A stretch of DNA of 64,000 nucleotides from Streptomyces thermodiastaticus (GCF_014656135.1 NZ_BNBV01000021.1:60652-124651); one strand, 5' to 3'; shown: positions 31,476 to 41,037, numbered from the stretch's first letter. A program made the numbers and translations. Notes: a model not told the origin generated them from the letters alone.

Positions 31476-33847
31476 CCGACCAGGCCGTCGAGCGCGAGGT
31501 CGGCCGGGCCCGGCTGCGCAAGGAGGACGCCCGGCTGGTCACCGGCCAGACCATGTGGACGGACAACATCACCGTCCCCGGGCTGCTGCACCTGGCGTTC
31601 CTGCGCAGCCCCATGGCGCACGCCCGCGTCGAACGCATCGACGTCTCCCCCGCCCTGCGGCGGCCCGGCGTGGTCGCCGCGTTCAGCGGCCGGGACCTCG
31701 CCGACGGGCTCGGCTCGCTGCCGTGCGCGTGGCCGGTCACCGAGGACATGGTGCTGCCCGCCCACCCGCCGCTCGCCGTCGACGAGGTGCGGCACGCGGG
31801 CGACCCGGTGGCGGTCGTGGTGGCCCGCGACCGGTACGCGGCCGCGGACGCGCTGGAGGCGATCGAGGTCGACTACGAGCCGCTGCCGCCGGTGATGGAC
31901 CTCGAGGCGGCGCTCGCCGAGGACGCCCCGCTCGTCCACTCCGACAAGGGCACCAACCGCGCCTATGTGTGGCCGTTCGAGGCCGGCGAGGACTACGAGA
32001 CGGTCAGGCAGCGGGCGGACGTCGTCCTCACCCGCCGCTACGAGCAGCAGCGGCTCATCCCGAACGCGATGGAGCCGCGCGCGGTCGTCGTCACCCCGCT
32101 GGCCGCCTCCGGGGAGTACACGGTGTACTCCGCGACGCAGATCCCGCACATCCTGCGGGTGATGCTGTCGACGGTCACCGGCGTGCCCGAGCACAAGCTG
32201 CGGGTGGTGGCGCCCGACGTGGGCGGCGGTTTCGGCTCCAAGCTCCAGGTGTACGGCGAGGAGGCCGTCGCCCTGGCCGTCGCGCGGAAGCTGGGCCGCC
32301 CGGTGAAGTGGACCGAGTCCCGCTCCGAGGGCTACCTGGCCACCCACCACGGCCGCGGCATGATCCAGGACATCGAGATCGCCGCGACCCGCGAGGGAAA
32401 GCTGCTCGGCCTGAAGGTGGACCTGCTCGCCGACATGGGCGCCTATCTGATGCTGGTCACGCCGGGCGTGCCCATCCTGGGGGCGTTCATGTACCCGGCG
32501 ATCTACAAGATGGACGCCTACGCCTTCACCTGCACCGGCGTGTTCACCACGAAGACCCCCACCGACGCCTACCGGGGCGCCGGGCGTCCGGAGGCCACCT
32601 ACGCCATCGAGCGGATCATGGACGAGCTGGCCGCGGAACTCGGGCTCGACCCGGTGGAGCTGCGGCGCCGCAACTGGATCCGGCACGAGGAGTTCCCCTA
32701 CACCTCGATCGCGGGCCTGACCTACGACAGCGGGAACTACGAGGCGGCCACCGACAAGGCGCTCGCCCTGTTCGGCTACGACGCGCTGCGCGCCGAGCAG
32801 CGCGAGCGGATCGAGCGCGGCGACCGGGTGCTGCTCGGCATCGGCGTCTCGACGTACACCGAGATGTGCGGGCTCGCCCCGAGCCGGGTGCTGCGGGACC
32901 TGCGGTACTCGGCCGGCGGCTGGGAGGCGGCGAGCATCCGCATGCTGCCCACCGGCAAGGTCGAGGTGGTCACCGGCACCAGCCCGCACGGGCAGGGGCA
33001 TGTGACCAGCTGGAGCCAGATCGCCGCGGACGTGCTCGGGGTGCCGTTCGAGGACGTCGAGGTGGTGCACGGCGACACCCAGGCGGCCCCGCAGGGCATG
33101 GACACCTACGGCTCGCGCTCGCTGGTCGTCGGCGGCGCGGCGGTGCACCGGGCGGCGCAGAAGGTGGTGGACAAGGCGCGCAAGGTCGCCGCCCATCTGC
33201 TGGAGGCCGGCGAGGACGACCTGGAGTTCAAGGGCGGCGTGTTCTCGGTGAAGGGGTCCCCGGAGGCCCGGAAGACCATCCAGGAGGTCGCGTTCGCCAC
33301 GTTCACCTCGCACGACGTGCCCGACGGCATGGAGCCCACCCTGAACGCCGAGCACGTCCTGGACCCGGAGAACTTCTCCTACCCGCACGGCACCCACCTG
33401 TGCGCGGTGGAGGTGGACACCGAGACCGGGCACACCCGGATCCGTTCCTATGTGTGCGTCGACGACGTGGGCCGGGTGGTCAACCCGATGATCGTGGAGG
33501 GGCAGGTGCACGGCGGACTCGCCCAGGGCATCGCGCAGGCCCTGTACGAGGAGGCGGTGTACGACGCGGAGGGCAACCTGGTGTCCGGCACGATGGCCGA
33601 CTACCTGGTGCCGTCCGCGGCCGACCTGCCCGAGTTCGTCACCGACCGCACGGAGACCCCCGCCACCTCCAACCCGCTGGGCGTCAAGGGGGTCGGTGAG
33701 GCCGGCACCATCGCCTCCACCCCGGCGGTCGTCAACGCGATCGTGGACGCGCTGCGCCCGCTGGGGGTGCGCGACGTCCGGATGCCGTGCACACCGGAGC
33801 GGGTCTGGCAGGCGATCCGCGCCGCGCGGAAGGAGGCCGCGGCATGA
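31472..33847 (+). CDS. Molybdenum hydroxylase large subunit, form II CODH-like (CoxL-like)
   Basis: 791 residues, full-length molybdopterin-binding subunit. The active-site loop reads 'AYRGAGR' (residues 366-372), the form II signature. True aerobic CO dehydrogenases (form I) have AYXCSFR with the cysteine that holds copper. The catalytic base is Glu743 in 'GVGEAGTIASTP'. 'PDVGGGFGSK' and 'GTSPHGQGHVTSW' are cofactor-binding segments. The substrate is probably an aldehyde, purine or other carbonyl compound rather than CO. Overlaps both neighbours by ATGA. Confidence 0.93.
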   Translation: MTDQAVEREVGRARLRKEDARLVTGQTMWTDNITVPGLLHLAFLRSPMAHARVERIDVSPALRRPGVVAAFSGRDLADGLGSLPCAWPVTEDMVLPAHPPLAVDEVRHAGDPVAVVVARDRYAAADALEAIEVDYEPLPPVMDLEAALAEDAPLVHSDKGTNRAYVWPFEAGEDYETVRQRADVVLTRRYEQQRLIPNAMEPRAVVVTPLAASGEYTVYSATQIPHILRVMLSTVTGVPEHKLRVVAPDVGGGFGSKLQVYGEEAVALAVARKLGRPVKWTESRSEGYLATHHGRGMIQDIEIAATREGKLLGLKVDLLADMGAYLMLVTPGVPILGAFMYPAIYKMDAYAFTCTGVFTTKTPTDAYRGAGRPEATYAIERIMDELAAELGLDPVELRRRNWIRHEEFPYTSIAGLTYDSGNYEAATDKALALFGYDALRAEQRERIERGDRVLLGIGVSTYTEMCGLAPSRVLRDLRYSAGGWEAASIRMLPTGKVEVVTGTSPHGQGHVTSWSQIAADVLGVPFEDVEVVHGDTQAAPQGMDTYGSRSLVVGGAAVHRAAQKVVDKARKVAAHLLEAGEDDLEFKGGVFSVKGSPEARKTIQEVAFATFTSHDVPDGMEPTLNAEHVLDPENFSYPHGTHLCAVEVDTETGHTRIRSYVCVDDVGRVVNPMIVEGQVHGGLAQGIAQALYEEAVYDAEGNLVSGTMADYLVPSAADLPEFVTDRTETPATSNPLGVKGVGEAGTIASTPAVVNAIVDALRPLGVRDVRMPCTPERVWQAIRAARKEAAA

Positions 33848-34698
33848 TTCCCCCCGCGTTCGACTACGTACGCCCGGCCGGTCTGGACGAGGCCGTGCGC
33901 GCCCTCGCCGATGCCGGGGAGGACGCCAAGGTGCTGGCCGGCGGGCAGAGCCTGCTGCCGCTGCTCAGGCTGCGGCTGGCGTTCCCGGACCTCGTGGTGG
34001 ACATCGGCCGGATCCCCGGGCTGCGCGGGGTGCGCGAGGAGGACGGCCGCCTCGTCATCGGTGCGCTGACCACCCATCACGAGGTGATGCGCGATCCGCT
34101 GGTGCGGCGGCACGCGGGTCTGCTGGCGCAGGCCACCGCCACGGTCGCGGACCCCGCCGTCCGGCACCGGGGCACCCTCGGCGGCTCCCTGGTGCACGCC
34201 GACCCGGCCGGTGACCTGCCCGCGGTGGCCCTGGCGCTGGACGCGGAGCTGGTGGCCGTGGGGCCGGGCGGGCGGCGCACGATCCCGGCGGGCGCGTTCT
34301 TCGCGGACTATCTGCAGTCCACCCTCGCCCCGGACGAGCTGCTGGTGGAGATCCGGGTGCCGAAGCGGGAGGGCTGGGGCTTCCGGTACGAGAAGTTCCA
34401 CCGGGTCGCCCAGTCCTGGGCGATGGTCGGGGTGGCGGCGCTGGTGCGGCGGGAGAACGGACACGTCGCCGAGGCGCGGATCGGCCTGACCAACATGGGC
34501 GCGACACCGCTGCGGGCCACGGCCGCCGAGGAGGCGCTCGGCGGCGCCGGGGACGCGGAGGCGGTGGCGCGGGCGGCCCGGCTCGCGGCCGAGGGGACCC
34601 GGCCCTCGCAGGACGCCTCCGCCTCGCCCGAGTACCGGGCGCATCTGGCGCGGGTGCTGACCGAGCGGGCGGTGCTGGCCGCCGCCGGAATGGGGTGA
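33844..34698 (+). CDS. Molybdenum hydroxylase medium subunit, FAD-binding (CoxM-like)
   Basis: 284 residues. The FAD-binding motifs are 'LAGGQSLLPLLRLRLAFP' and 'TVADPAVRHRGTLGGSLVHA'. The C-terminal CO-dehydrogenase flavoprotein domain includes 'LTNMGATPLRATAAEEALGG'. It completes the S-L-M heterotrimer whose genes are translationally coupled; gene order here is S-L-M rather than the M-S-L of many CO dehydrogenases. Confidence 0.92.
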   Translation: MIPPAFDYVRPAGLDEAVRALADAGEDAKVLAGGQSLLPLLRLRLAFPDLVVDIGRIPGLRGVREEDGRLVIGALTTHHEVMRDPLVRRHAGLLAQATATVADPAVRHRGTLGGSLVHADPAGDLPAVALALDAELVAVGPGGRRTIPAGAFFADYLQSTLAPDELLVEIRVPKREGWGFRYEKFHRVAQSWAMVGVAALVRRENGHVAEARIGLTNMGATPLRATAAEEALGGAGDAEAVARAARLAAEGTRPSQDASASPEYRAHLARVLTERAVLAAAGMG

Positions 34699-34713
34699 GC
34701 GCCGATCATCGGT

Positions 34714-35589
34714 GTGGACAGCCCCGCACAGATGCGGGCCCGCCTGGAGGAGACCGGCTACCTCGTCGACGACGGGCTGGCGGTGGCGTGCTTCCTGGCG
34801 CTGAAGCTGCACCGGCCGGTGTTCTGCGAGGGCGACGCGGGCGTGGGCAAGACCGCGCTCGCCTCCGCCCTCGCCGAGGCACTCGGTGCCCCGCTGATCC
34901 GGCTGCAGTGCCACGAGGGCATCGACGCCTCCCAGGCCCTGTACGAGTGGGACTTCCCGCGGCAGCTGCTGCACCTGCGGGCCGCCGAGGCGGCCGGGGT
35001 GCGGGACGCCGACCGTCTGGAGCGGGAACTGTACGACCGCAGGTTCCTGCTGGCCCGGCCGCTGCTGCGGGCGCTGCAGACCCGGCCGTCGGTGCTGCTG
35101 GTGGACGAGATCGACCGTGCCGACGACGAGTTCGAGGCGTTCCTGCTGGAGGTGCTGTCGGAGTTCCAGGTGACCGTGCCCGAGCTGGGCACGCTGCGGG
35201 CCGAGGAGCCGCCGGTGGTCGTGCTCACCTCCAACCGCACCCGGGAGGTGCACGACGCGCTGAAGCGGCGCTGCCTGTACCACTGGTTCGGCCATCCGGA
35301 CTTCGCCCGGGAGCTGGCCATCGTGCGGCGCCGGCTGCCGGAGGTCTCGGCGCGGCTGGCCGAGCAGGTCACCACGCTGGTGCAGGCGCTGCGCGGCAAG
35401 GAGCTGCTCAAGCCGCCGGGCGTGGCCGAGACCCTCGACTGGGTCCGTGCCCTGGACGCGCTGGGTGCGAGCGAGGTGGACGCCGAGCTGGCGGTGGCCA
35501 CGCTGGGCGCGGTGCTGAAGTACCGGGAGGACACCGACCGGGCCCGGACGCTGGACTTCGCGGCCGTCCTCGCGGGGCGGGCGACATGA
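34714..35589 (+). CDS. MoxR-type AAA+ ATPase (CoxD-like)
   Basis: 291 residues from GTG 34714. Walker A is 'CEGDAGVGKTALASALA', Walker B 'VLLVDEIDRADDEFEAFLLE', and sensor 1 'VVVLTSNRTREVHDALKRRC'. CoxD in Oligotropha is a MoxR-like chaperone needed for assembling the copper-molybdenum site. Here, beside a form II enzyme, it probably matures the molybdenum subunit with the VWA protein. Overlaps the next gene by ATGA. Confidence 0.9.
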   Translation: MDSPAQMRARLEETGYLVDDGLAVACFLALKLHRPVFCEGDAGVGKTALASALAEALGAPLIRLQCHEGIDASQALYEWDFPRQLLHLRAAEAAGVRDADRLERELYDRRFLLARPLLRALQTRPSVLLVDEIDRADDEFEAFLLEVLSEFQVTVPELGTLRAEEPPVVVLTSNRTREVHDALKRRCLYHWFGHPDFARELAIVRRRLPEVSARLAEQVTTLVQALRGKELLKPPGVAETLDWVRALDALGASEVDAELAVATLGAVLKYREDTDRARTLDFAAVLAGRAT

Positions 35590-36794
35590 GCGGCGCGGCG
35601 GCCCCCGGCGGCGCGGCGGGCGCGGGCGAACGGCTTCGCGCCGATGCGGCGCTGCTCGGGTTCGCGCGGGCGCTGCGCGCGGCCGGGGTGGACGCCGGGG
35701 CCGAGCGGACGCAGGCGTTCCTGCGGGCGGTGGACGCGCTGCGGCCCGGGGTGCGGAGCGACGTGTACTGGGCGGGACGGCTGACGCTGTGCGGGGACCG
35801 GGACGATCTGGACCGCTACGAGCGGGTGTTCGCCGCGTACTTCGACGCCGCCGCCCCGCCGCGCCGCCCGCCGCGCCGGTCCGCTCCCCCGCCCCGGCTG
35901 CGCCCCCTGGTGCGCGAGGCGCCCGCAGGGTCGCGTCCGGGCGAGGGGGACCGTGAGCCGCAGGGGCCGCCCGTCGCCTCGCTCGCCAGCTCCGCGGAGG
36001 TGCTGCGCCACCGCGACGTGGCCACGCTGGACGCCGCCGAACGTGCGCAGCTCGACCGGCTGCTGGCGGCGTTCTCCCTGCGCGGCCGGTCGCGGCGCAG
36101 CGCACGCCGGCGGCCGGCCCGGCGCGGCGCCGTCGACCCGCACCGCACCGTGCGGGAGATGCTGCGGCACGGCGGCGAACCGGCGCTGCTGCGGCGGCAC
36201 GCGCGGGTGGACCGGCCCCGTAGGGTGGTGCTGCTCGTCGACGTCAGCGGCTCCATGGGGCCGTACGCGGACGCGCTGCTGCGGTTCGCGCACGCGGCGG
36301 TCAGGGGGCGGCGCACCGAGGTGTTCACCATCGGCACCCGGCTGACCCGGGTGACCCGGGAGCTGTCCCACCGGGATCCGGACCTGGCGATGGCCGCCGT
36401 CGCCGAGGCGGTGCCGGACTGGCGGGGCGGCACCCGGCTGGGCGAGCTGCTGCGCGCGTTCCTCGACCGGTTCGGGCAGCGCGGCATGGCGCGGGGCGCG
36501 GTGGTGGTGCTGCTGTCGGACGGCTGGGAGCGGGGCGACCCGGCGCTGCTCGCCGAGCAGATGCGCCGCCTGCACCGGCTGGCGCACCGGGTGGTGTGGG
36601 CCAACCCGCTCAAGGCGCGGCCCGGTTACGCGCCGCTGGCCGCGGGCATGGCGGCGGCGCTGCCGAGCGTGGACGCCTTCGTCGCCGGTCACAGTCTGGC
36701 GGCGCTGGAGCGTCTGGCGGCGGTGGTGCGGGGCGCGGACGCCGGGCCGGCCCCGGTCCGCACGGCCGGCGGGAAAGGAGCGGAGTGTGCGTGA
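35586..36794 (+). CDS. VWA-domain protein (CoxE-like)
   Basis: 402 residues. An N-terminal helical part is followed by an Arg/Pro-rich linker (~residues 92-195). The C-terminal von Willebrand A domain has the metal-binding 'LLVDVSGSMGPYADALL' and 'VVVLLSDGWERGDPALL'. CoxE proteins act with the CoxD ATPase in maturation of molybdenum hydroxylases. It overlaps the XdhC-like gene by 8 bases. Role inferred from family and position. Confidence 0.88.
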   Translation: MSGAAAPGGAAGAGERLRADAALLGFARALRAAGVDAGAERTQAFLRAVDALRPGVRSDVYWAGRLTLCGDRDDLDRYERVFAAYFDAAAPPRRPPRRSAPPPRLRPLVREAPAGSRPGEGDREPQGPPVASLASSAEVLRHRDVATLDAAERAQLDRLLAAFSLRGRSRRSARRRPARRGAVDPHRTVREMLRHGGEPALLRRHARVDRPRRVVLLVDVSGSMGPYADALLRFAHAAVRGRRTEVFTIGTRLTRVTRELSHRDPDLAMAAVAEAVPDWRGGTRLGELLRAFLDRFGQRGMARGAVVVLLSDGWERGDPALLAEQMRRLHRLAHRVVWANPLKARPGYAPLAAGMAAALPSVDAFVAGHSLAALERLAAVVRGADAGPAPVRTAGGKGAECA

Positions 36795-37893
36795 CATCCT
36801 CCCGGTGCTGGAGCGCTGGTACGCCGCGCGCGTGCCGTTCGGTCTGGCCACCGTCGTCTCGGTGAGCCGCAGCGCCCCGCGCGATCCCGGCGCGGCGATG
36901 GCGGTCGGCCCGGACGACGAGGTGGTGGGCAGCGTCTCCGGGGGATGCGTGGAAGGAGCCGTGTTCGAGCTGGCCCGGCAGGTGGTGGCCGACGGCGAGG
37001 CACGGCTGGAGACCTTCGGCTACAGCGACGAGGACGCGTTCGCGGTCGGGCTGACCTGCGGCGGCGAGATCGGTGTGCTGGTGCGGCCGGTCACCTGGGA
37101 GTCGGATCCCGCCTTCGGGGCGGTGGCCGCGTCGGTGGCCTTTGGGGAGCCGGTGACCGTGGCCACCGTCGTCGACGGGCCCGCACCGCGCGGGGCGGTG
37201 CTGGCGGTGTGGCCGCAGACGGTGGCGGGCAGCCTCGGCAGCTCCGGGCTGGACGCGGCGGTCACCGCGGACGCCCGCGGCGAGCTGGCGCTCGGCTCGA
37301 CGGGGCTGCGCCACTACGGGCCGCGCGGTGAGCGCCGCGAGGACTCCGTCACCGTGTTCCTGCAGTCCTTCGCCCCGCCGCCGCGCATGCTGGTCTTCGG
37401 TGCGATCGACTACGCCGCCGCGGTGGCACGGATCGGCTCTTTCCTCGGCTACCGGGTCACGGTGTGCGACGCCCGTCCGGTGTTCGCCACCCCGAAGCGG
37501 TTCCCGGACGCGGTCGAGGTGGTGGTCGACTGGCCGCACCGCTATCTGCACGGCACGGACACCGACGAGCGCACCGTGATCTGCGTGCTCACCCACGACC
37601 CGAAGTTCGACGTGCCGCTGCTGCGGGAGGCGCTTGTCCGGCCGGCCGCCTACATCGGGGCGATGGGCAGCCGGCGCACCCACCACGAGAGGCTGGAGCG
37701 GCTGCGGGAGGCCGGGGTGACCGAGGAGGAGCTGGCCCGGCTGCGGTCCCCGATCGGCCTCGATCTGGGGGCCCGGACCCCGGAGGAGGTGGCCGTCTCC
37801 GTCGCGGCGGAGATCGTCGCGCTGCGCTGGGGCGGCACCGGGGCACCCCTGACCGCGACCACCGGAGCCATCCACGCCAACGGTTCGGCCTGA
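36787..37893 (+). CDS. XdhC/CoxF family maturation factor
   Basis: 368 residues from GTG 36787. The N-terminal XdhC-CoxI domain has 'ATVVSVSRSAPRDPGAAMAV' and 'SGGCVEGAVFELARQ'. The C-terminal Rossmann domain ends with the conserved 'AAYIGAMGSRRTHHERL' and 'SPIGLDLGARTPEEVAVS'. XdhC proteins bind molybdenum cofactor and insert its sulfurated form into hydroxylases. In this operon it would activate the CoxL-like subunit. Confidence 0.91.
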   Translation: MRDILPVLERWYAARVPFGLATVVSVSRSAPRDPGAAMAVGPDDEVVGSVSGGCVEGAVFELARQVVADGEARLETFGYSDEDAFAVGLTCGGEIGVLVRPVTWESDPAFGAVAASVAFGEPVTVATVVDGPAPRGAVLAVWPQTVAGSLGSSGLDAAVTADARGELALGSTGLRHYGPRGERREDSVTVFLQSFAPPPRMLVFGAIDYAAAVARIGSFLGYRVTVCDARPVFATPKRFPDAVEVVVDWPHRYLHGTDTDERTVICVLTHDPKFDVPLLREALVRPAAYIGAMGSRRTHHERLERLREAGVTEEELARLRSPIGLDLGARTPEEVAVSVAAEIVALRWGGTGAPLTATTGAIHANGSA

Positions 37894-37937
37894 GCGCCCC
37901 GCCACCACCGGTTCCGCCCGAGTGCCAGGAGGAAGTC

Positions 37938-38675
37938 ATGGAGCTGCGCCACGAGTTCACCGTTCCCGTCCCGGTCGAGGACGCCTGGCGGGCCCTGCTC
38001 GACATCGAGGGCATCGCGCCGTGCCTGCCGGGTGCCACCGTCGAGGAGTACGACGGCAAGACCGTGACCGGTTCGGTGAAGGTGAAACTGGGCCCGGTCA
38101 CCGTCTCCTACAAGGGCACGGCGGTCTTCGAGGAGCAGGACGCGGCGGCGCACCGGCTGGTGCTGACGGCCAGCGGCCGGGAGACCCGCGGCCAGGGCAC
38201 GGCACGGGCCACGGTCACCGGCACGCTGACGGAGCGCGGGACGGGCACCGCGGTGACGGTCGTGACGGATCTGACCGTGACCGGCCGTCCCGCACAGTTC
38301 GGGCGGGGCGTGCTGGCCGAGGTCGGCGACCGGCTGGTGGGGCAGTTCGCCGACTGCCTGGCCCAGCGACTCGCCGGACCGCCCGCGCAGGCCCCGCAGG
38401 AGACCGGCCCCGAGGAGACCGGACCGGAGGAGACCGGTCCCGCGCCGGAGCCCGCGGCCGGCCGCCCGGAGAAGCCCAGTGGGCAGCCGGCCCCTGGTGC
38501 GGAGGCCGCCGCACGCACCCCGGCAGGCACCGGGCGGGCGCACGACGAGACCGAACCACTGGATCTCCTGCGTGCCGCCGGCGTCCCGGTGGCCAGGCGT
38601 GCCGCGGCGGCGGCCGGAGCCGTCGCGGCGGTGGCGCTGCTGGTGGTGTGGCTGCGGCGGCTGCGGCGCAGGTGA
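37938..38675 (+). CDS. CoxG-like SRPBCC protein with C-terminal membrane anchor
   Basis: 245 residues preceded by AGGAGGAA. Residues 1-~150 are the CoxG/SRPBCC fold: 'FTVPVPVEDAWRALLDIEGI' and 'GSVKVKLGPVTVSYKGTAVF'. A low-complexity linker contains three EETGP repeats. A C-terminal hydrophobic helix, 'AAAAAGAVAAVALLVVWL', is followed by arginines. CoxG is reported to anchor CO dehydrogenase at the membrane, and the tail here fits that. Last gene of the cox operon. Confidence 0.88.
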   Translation: MELRHEFTVPVPVEDAWRALLDIEGIAPCLPGATVEEYDGKTVTGSVKVKLGPVTVSYKGTAVFEEQDAAAHRLVLTASGRETRGQGTARATVTGTLTERGTGTAVTVVTDLTVTGRPAQFGRGVLAEVGDRLVGQFADCLAQRLAGPPAQAPQETGPEETGPEETGPAPEPAAGRPEKPSGQPAPGAEAAARTPAGTGRAHDETEPLDLLRAAGVPVARRAAAAAGAVAAVALLVVWLRRLRRR

Positions 38676-39001
38676 CGCGGCACGCGGGCCCGCGCATCCC
38701 TGGACATCCGAGATCCGGGTGAATCGGGTGATTGAGGTGGCGCATCAGGGGTATGCGCGCACCGGCGGACGAGGTGGCATGCACGCCTCTGCCCGCACAT
38801 GCGCGGCACACATCCCTGGAAGGAGGTCCGTGACAGCGCGATGTCGCAGTCACCGGGCCGATTCCGCGGACGGAGCGGCCCGGTTCTCGCCGGGAAGTCG
38901 CACACGAGAAGGGGAAGAGTGACCCCGGGGCGGCCCCTGACAGCGGGCCGCCCTCCGTACGGAGCCTCCGCATGAGTGCCCCCTTGGATGCCCGGGAGCG
39001 G
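38676..39001. other. Convergent intergenic region with terminator hairpin
   Basis: The 326 bases between the cox operon and the convergent phosphoesterase hold a perfect 9-base hairpin, GGGCGGCCC-(8)-GGGCCGCCC, at 38928-38953, a likely terminator. A short open frame at 38725-38922 has no recognisable features and no ribosome site; I do not call it a gene. Confidence 0.5.
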
Positions 39002-39517
39002 TCAGCGTGCGGGGCGCGGCGGCAGCCGGTGGAGTTCGACCCCGGTGAGACGGCCGTCGGCGACGGTGGCGGTCATGTAGGTGCAGTACGGCTGGCGGCG
39101 GCGGTCGGTGGGCGATCCGGGGTTGAGCAGCCGCAGCCCTCCGGGAGCGACGCTGTCCCACGGGATGTGGCTGTGCCCGAAGACCAGGACGTCCAGGTCC
39201 GGGAAGCGGGCCGCGCAGCGCGCCTCACGGCCCCGGGCGGGCCCGGTCTCGTGGACCACGCCGAAGCGCAGTCCGCCGAGTTCCGCGCGGGCGACCTCGG
39301 GCAGGCGGGCGCGCAGCTGCGGACCGTCGTTGTTGCCGTGGACGCCGATCAGTCTGCGGCTGCGCTGCTCCAGCAGATCGAGCGTGGCCACGTCCACCCA
39401 GTCGCCGGCGTGGACGACGACATCGGCCCGCGGCAGGTCGGCCAGCAGCCGCGCGGGCAGCTGCTTGGCACGCTTGGGCAGATGGGTGTCGGACATCAGC
39501 AGCAGCGAGATACCCAT
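39002..39517 (-). CDS. Metallophosphoesterase (YfcE/MJ0936-like)
   Basis: 171 residues with calcineurin-like metal motifs 'LLMSDTHLPK', 'VVVHAGDWVD', 'VHGNNDGPQL', 'GVVHETGP' and 'VFGHSHIPWD', ending 'LLNPGSPTDRRRQPYCTYMT'. Small stand-alone members are manganese-dependent phosphodiesterases of uncertain physiological substrate. It converges on the cox operon and stands alone. Confidence 0.9.
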   Translation of the reverse strand: MGISLLLMSDTHLPKRAKQLPARLLADLPRADVVVHAGDWVDVATLDLLEQRSRRLIGVHGNNDGPQLRARLPEVARAELGGLRFGVVHETGPARGREARCAARFPDLDVLVFGHSHIPWDSVAPGGLRLLNPGSPTDRRRQPYCTYMTATVADGRLTGVELHRLPPRPAR

Positions 39518-39643
39518 GGGTTCACGCTAGGCCGTGTCCGCGCCCTCCCGCCTGCCACCCAGTGCCCTGCCGCTCATCGCCGTACCCGTCCGGGGCACGC
39601 GGGACCGCACACATGGCTCGTGCCGGCCCGGTGGGCGCCTGCC

Positions 39644-40108
39644 TCAGGGCTGCGGGTCGTCGACCTTGAGCGGGTCCCCGGTGTCGGAGACGAAGACGAC
39701 GAGGAGCCTGGCCGGCTCGGTCCGGCTGGTGTTCTCCGTGAGGACGTGGTGGGCGCCCGGTTTCTCGACCCAGTTCTGGCCTTGGTGGTATGTGCGCAGG
39801 GGCTCGCCTTCGAGTTGGCTGCGCACGGTGCCCTCCAGGACGTAGGCGTAGACGAACGCCGTGCCGTGGCGGTGCGGCTTCGCACGCGCCCCGGGCGGGA
39901 AGTCGACGATCGACGAGGTGAATGTCTTGCCCTCGACGTTCGGCAGGGCCTGCTGGAGGAGGGGCTTGAGGGTTTCGGTGGGCTGCTGCGACGCCTCGGC
40001 CGCGGTGAGCTTCTGGGCGTGAGGCTGCTCCGGGGCGGAGCAGGCGGCCGTGGCCGTGGTCAGGGCGGCGACGGCCAGCAGGCCGCCGGCGATCCGCGAT
40101 CCGATCAT
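39644..40108 (-). CDS. Cupin-domain lipoprotein
   Basis: 154 residues from the ATG at 40108. The signal peptide is 'IAGGLLAVAALTTATAACSA' with a lipobox cysteine. The cupin core contains 'DFPPGARAKPHRHGTAFVYA' and 'YVLEGTVRSQLEGEPLRTYH'. Metal-binding histidines 'HRHG' and 'GAHHV' are present. It is coupled (ATGA overlap) to the quinone oxidoreductase upstream. The function of such secreted cupins is not established; a link to redox or aldehyde stress is possible. Confidence 0.85.
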   Translation of the reverse strand: MIGSRIAGGLLAVAALTTATAACSAPEQPHAQKLTAAEASQQPTETLKPLLQQALPNVEGKTFTSSIVDFPPGARAKPHRHGTAFVYAYVLEGTVRSQLEGEPLRTYHQGQNWVEKPGAHHVLTENTSRTEPARLLVVFVSDTGDPLKVDDPQP

Positions 40109-41037
40109 GAGGGGTCTCCTGTTCGGTCGTCGGCGACGCGGATGATCGTCTTGCCGGGGGTGCGCTCGGTGAAGGCGGCGGGTGCCTCGGCGAGCGGCCG
40201 GACGGTGCCGACGACGGGTGTGAGCCGGCCGTCCCTGACCCGCTGGGCGAGGTCGGCGAGCCGGGCGCGGTCGGGTTCCACGACGAAGAAGACGGCCCGG
40301 CCGTCCTGGGGCCGGATCCTGGGCGGCTCGGCGATGGTGACGAGTGTGCCGCCGGCTCGTACCAGGGCCGCGGAACGGTCGAGGATCTCCCCGCCGATCA
40401 CATCGAACACGAGGTCGACCTCTCCGGCGTCCTGAAGCTTCTCGGCCTCCAGGTCGAGGAAGGTGTGCACGCCGAGACCGACCGCCCGCTCCCGGTCCTT
40501 GGCCCGGCCGGTGCCGATGACGCGGGCGCCGGCCTCGCGGGCGAGCTGGACCGCGAGCGAGCCGACGCCGCCCGCGGCACCGTGGATCAGGACGGTCTGG
40601 CCGGCGGTGAGACGGCCGTGGTCGAACAGGCCCTGCCATGCGGTCAGCCCGGAGATCGGCAGTGCGGCGGCCACGGTGTGGTCGATGTCCGCCGGGAGCG
40701 GTGCGAGGTTGCGGGCCTCCACCGCGACGTATTCGGCGAGTGTGCCGTTGCGGGCCCAGTCGGTCAGGCCGAACACCCGCTGTCCGATGCTCAGGCCGGT
40801 GGTTCCGTAGCCCAGCCCGACGACGACACCCGACACCTCGTGGCCGGGCACGCTCGGCGTCCGGTCGCGGCCGGCCCGGTCGGTCCAGGTAGCGGGCCAG
40901 TCCAGCTCGCCCGGGGTGAAGCCCGCGGCGTGCACCCGTACGACGACGTCGTTCTCGGCCGCGTGGGGGTAGGGCAGGTCGGTCAGGGACAGTCCGGCGG
41001 TACCGGCGTCACGGTCGTTCACCGTGATGGCTTGCAT
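40105..41037 (-). CDS. NADPH:quinone oxidoreductase-like zinc-independent MDR
   Basis: 310 residues, medium-chain reductase fold. The N-terminal GroES-like domain has 'PSVPGHEVSGVVVGLGYG', and the NADPH site is 'LIHGAAGGVGSLAVQLAREA'. The catalytic-zinc cysteine is absent, as in QOR/zeta-crystallin-like enzymes. It would reduce quinones or enones. It forms a two-gene operon with the cupin lipoprotein and lies beside an ECF41 sigma gene, a family often found next to oxidoreductases. Confidence 0.88.
   Translation of the reverse strand: MQAITVNDRDAGTAGLSLTDLPYPHAAENDVVVRVHAAGFTPGELDWPATWTDRAGRDRTPSVPGHEVSGVVVGLGYGTTGLSIGQRVFGLTDWARNGTLAEYVAVEARNLAPLPADIDHTVAAALPISGLTAWQGLFDHGRLTAGQTVLIHGAAGGVGSLAVQLAREAGARVIGTGRAKDRERAVGLGVHTFLDLEAEKLQDAGEVDLVFDVIGGEILDRSAALVRAGGTLVTIAEPPRIRPQDGRAVFFVVEPDRARLADLAQRVRDGRLTPVVGTVRPLAEAPAAFTERTPGKTIIRVADDRTGDPS

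Noticed and set aside
30972..34698. Genuine aerobic carbon monoxide dehydrogenase
   Set aside because: The large subunit has AYRGAGR, not the AYXCSFR motif with the copper-binding cysteine.
38725..38922. Short forward open frame after coxG
   Set aside because: It has no ribosome site, no recognisable fold, and lies just before a terminator hairpin.
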